Positions 5,163 to 5,680 of a stretch of DNA of 5,680 bases are shown here, piece after piece. Both the position numbers and the translations under genes were made by a program. The notes under the pieces were generated by a model. That model was given only the letters and a program-made list of their open reading frames with translations. It had not been told where the DNA came from and did no database searches. The stretch lies in the NCBI GenBank assembly GCA_913064925.1, contig CAJYBN010000180.1, positions 1 through 5,680 of the forward strand. Reading direction: 5' to 3'. This DNA is from an uncultured Peptococcaceae bacterium (GTDB lineage Bacteria; Bacillota; Desulfotomaculia; Desulfotomaculales; Desulfallaceae). Numbering within the stretch: the first letter of the stretch is position 1; each line of letters begins with the position of its first letter.

Positions 5163-5680
5163 ATGCAAACGGGAGAAAAAACAACGGTACAAATAACTGA
5201 CATTAACCGGCGCGGCGAGGGCGTCGGCCGGTCAGCGGGGGTAGTGGTGTTCGTCCCCGGCGCCGTGCCGGGGGAGCGGGTTGCTGTGCGCATTACGGAA
5301 TGGCGCGGGAACCACGCCCGCGGCGAGCCGCTGTCTGTTTTGACTTCTTCGCCGCACCGGCAAGCGCCGGCCTGCACCCTGGCACCGCGCTGCGGCGGGT
5401 GCAGCCTGCAGCACGTGACCTATGCCCGGCAGCTGCAGTGGAAAACGGAACTGGTGAAGCAAAGCATGGCTCGCCTGGGCGGCCTGGCCGGGGCGAGGGT
5501 GCGCGAAATCATCGGCATGCAGCATCCCTGGCATTACCGCAACAATGTGCAGTTCAAGGTGGGCCGGCGCTCCGGCAAAGTGGCGCTGGGCTTTTTTGCC
5601 CGGGAGTCGCACCGGCTGGTGGCGGGCGGGGTCAGTGGCGACGGGCGTCTGTGCCTGCTGGCCCACCCGGACATTAACCG
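5163..5680 (+). CDS. rlmD: RlmD-type 23S rRNA (uracil-5-)-methyltransferase, N-terminal 172 aa, cut by window edge
   Basis: Enzyme of the RumA/TrmA class that adds a methyl group from S-adenosylmethionine to carbon 5 of a uridine, usually U1939 (and in some Firmicutes also U747) of 23S rRNA. The N-terminal TRAM domain spans residues about 8-60, with ITDINRRGEGVGR and VFVPGAVPGERV, and would bind RNA. Next come the [4Fe-4S] ligands C71, C77 and C80 (CTLAPRCGGC), followed by LQHVTYARQLQWK. A fourth Cys, C164, matches the last ligand known from the E. coli enzyme. YRNNVQFKVG (125-134) is the conserved start of the central domain. The catalytic Cys and the SAM motifs lie beyond the window. The distinction from other uridine methyltransferases of this class rests on the Fe-S cysteines and TRAM domain; the exact target uridine is not certain. 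Confidence 0.9.
   Translation, partial: MQTGEKTTVQITDINRRGEGVGRSAGVVVFVPGAVPGERVAVRITEWRGNHARGEPLSVLTSSPHRQAPACTLAPRCGGCSLQHVTYARQLQWKTELVKQSMARLGGLAGARVREIIGMQHPWHYRNNVQFKVGRRSGKVALGFFARESHRLVAGGVSGDGRLCLLAHPDIN

Noticed and set aside
5232..5666. Minus-strand open frame opposite rlmD
   Set aside because: No recognisable motifs, and it overlaps the clear TRAM and Fe-S coding frame.
5199..5680. 11-bp direct repeat GACATTAACCG at 5199-5209 and 5670-5680
   Set aside because: Both copies encode DINR within the methyltransferase, in frame; this is most likely chance reuse of codons, and no other repeat structure accompanies it.

Overview
The window is GC-rich coding DNA with short AT-rich intergenic gaps and strong AGGAGG-type ribosome binding sites. 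This fits a moderately high-GC Firmicute, perhaps a Peptococcaceae-like Clostridium relative. That assignment is inference from composition and gene content; no taxonomic marker is complete here. There is no tRNA, rRNA, CRISPR array or recognisable insertion sequence.

Left half (1-3081): two DHA2-family (EmrB/QacA-like, proton-driven) MFS drug exporters are transcribed divergently from one AT-rich control region of about 190 bp (1489-1680). The left one (1-1488, minus) runs off the window edge. The right one (1681-3081, plus) is complete at 466 aa. The shared region holds a reasonable minus-strand promoter, an imperfect 25-bp palindrome overlapping its -35 box, a 10-bp perfect palindrome over its -10, and a 19-codon basic mini-ORF. 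The mini-ORF is in frame with the right exporter and is separated from it only by one TGA codon. No transcriptional regulator gene lies inside the window.

Middle (about 3097-3531): the decayed 3' part of sfsA. The N-terminal OB-like half is missing. The remaining frame carries a TAA where the family has a conserved Tyr and a TGA near the C-terminus where many homologues have Cys. Beyond that TGA the same frame still encodes the family's C-terminal tail. The remnant begins within about 20 bp of the exporter's stop codon, which suggests that a deletion or insertion joined the two.

Right half (3559-5680): a likely two-gene minus-strand unit encodes a Cys-rich DUF3795-type protein (4601-5020), then an intercistronic hairpin, then a metallo-beta-lactamase-fold hydrolase (3559-4500). 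Divergent from it, at 5163, starts an RlmD-type 23S rRNA m5U methyltransferase with a TRAM domain and all four Fe-S cysteines; it is cut by the right edge.

Most genes belong to known families. The points most worth a second look are the exporter control region with its in-frame mini-ORF and the sfsA remnant with its junction to the exporter. I saw no clear evidence of a wholly new multi-gene system.
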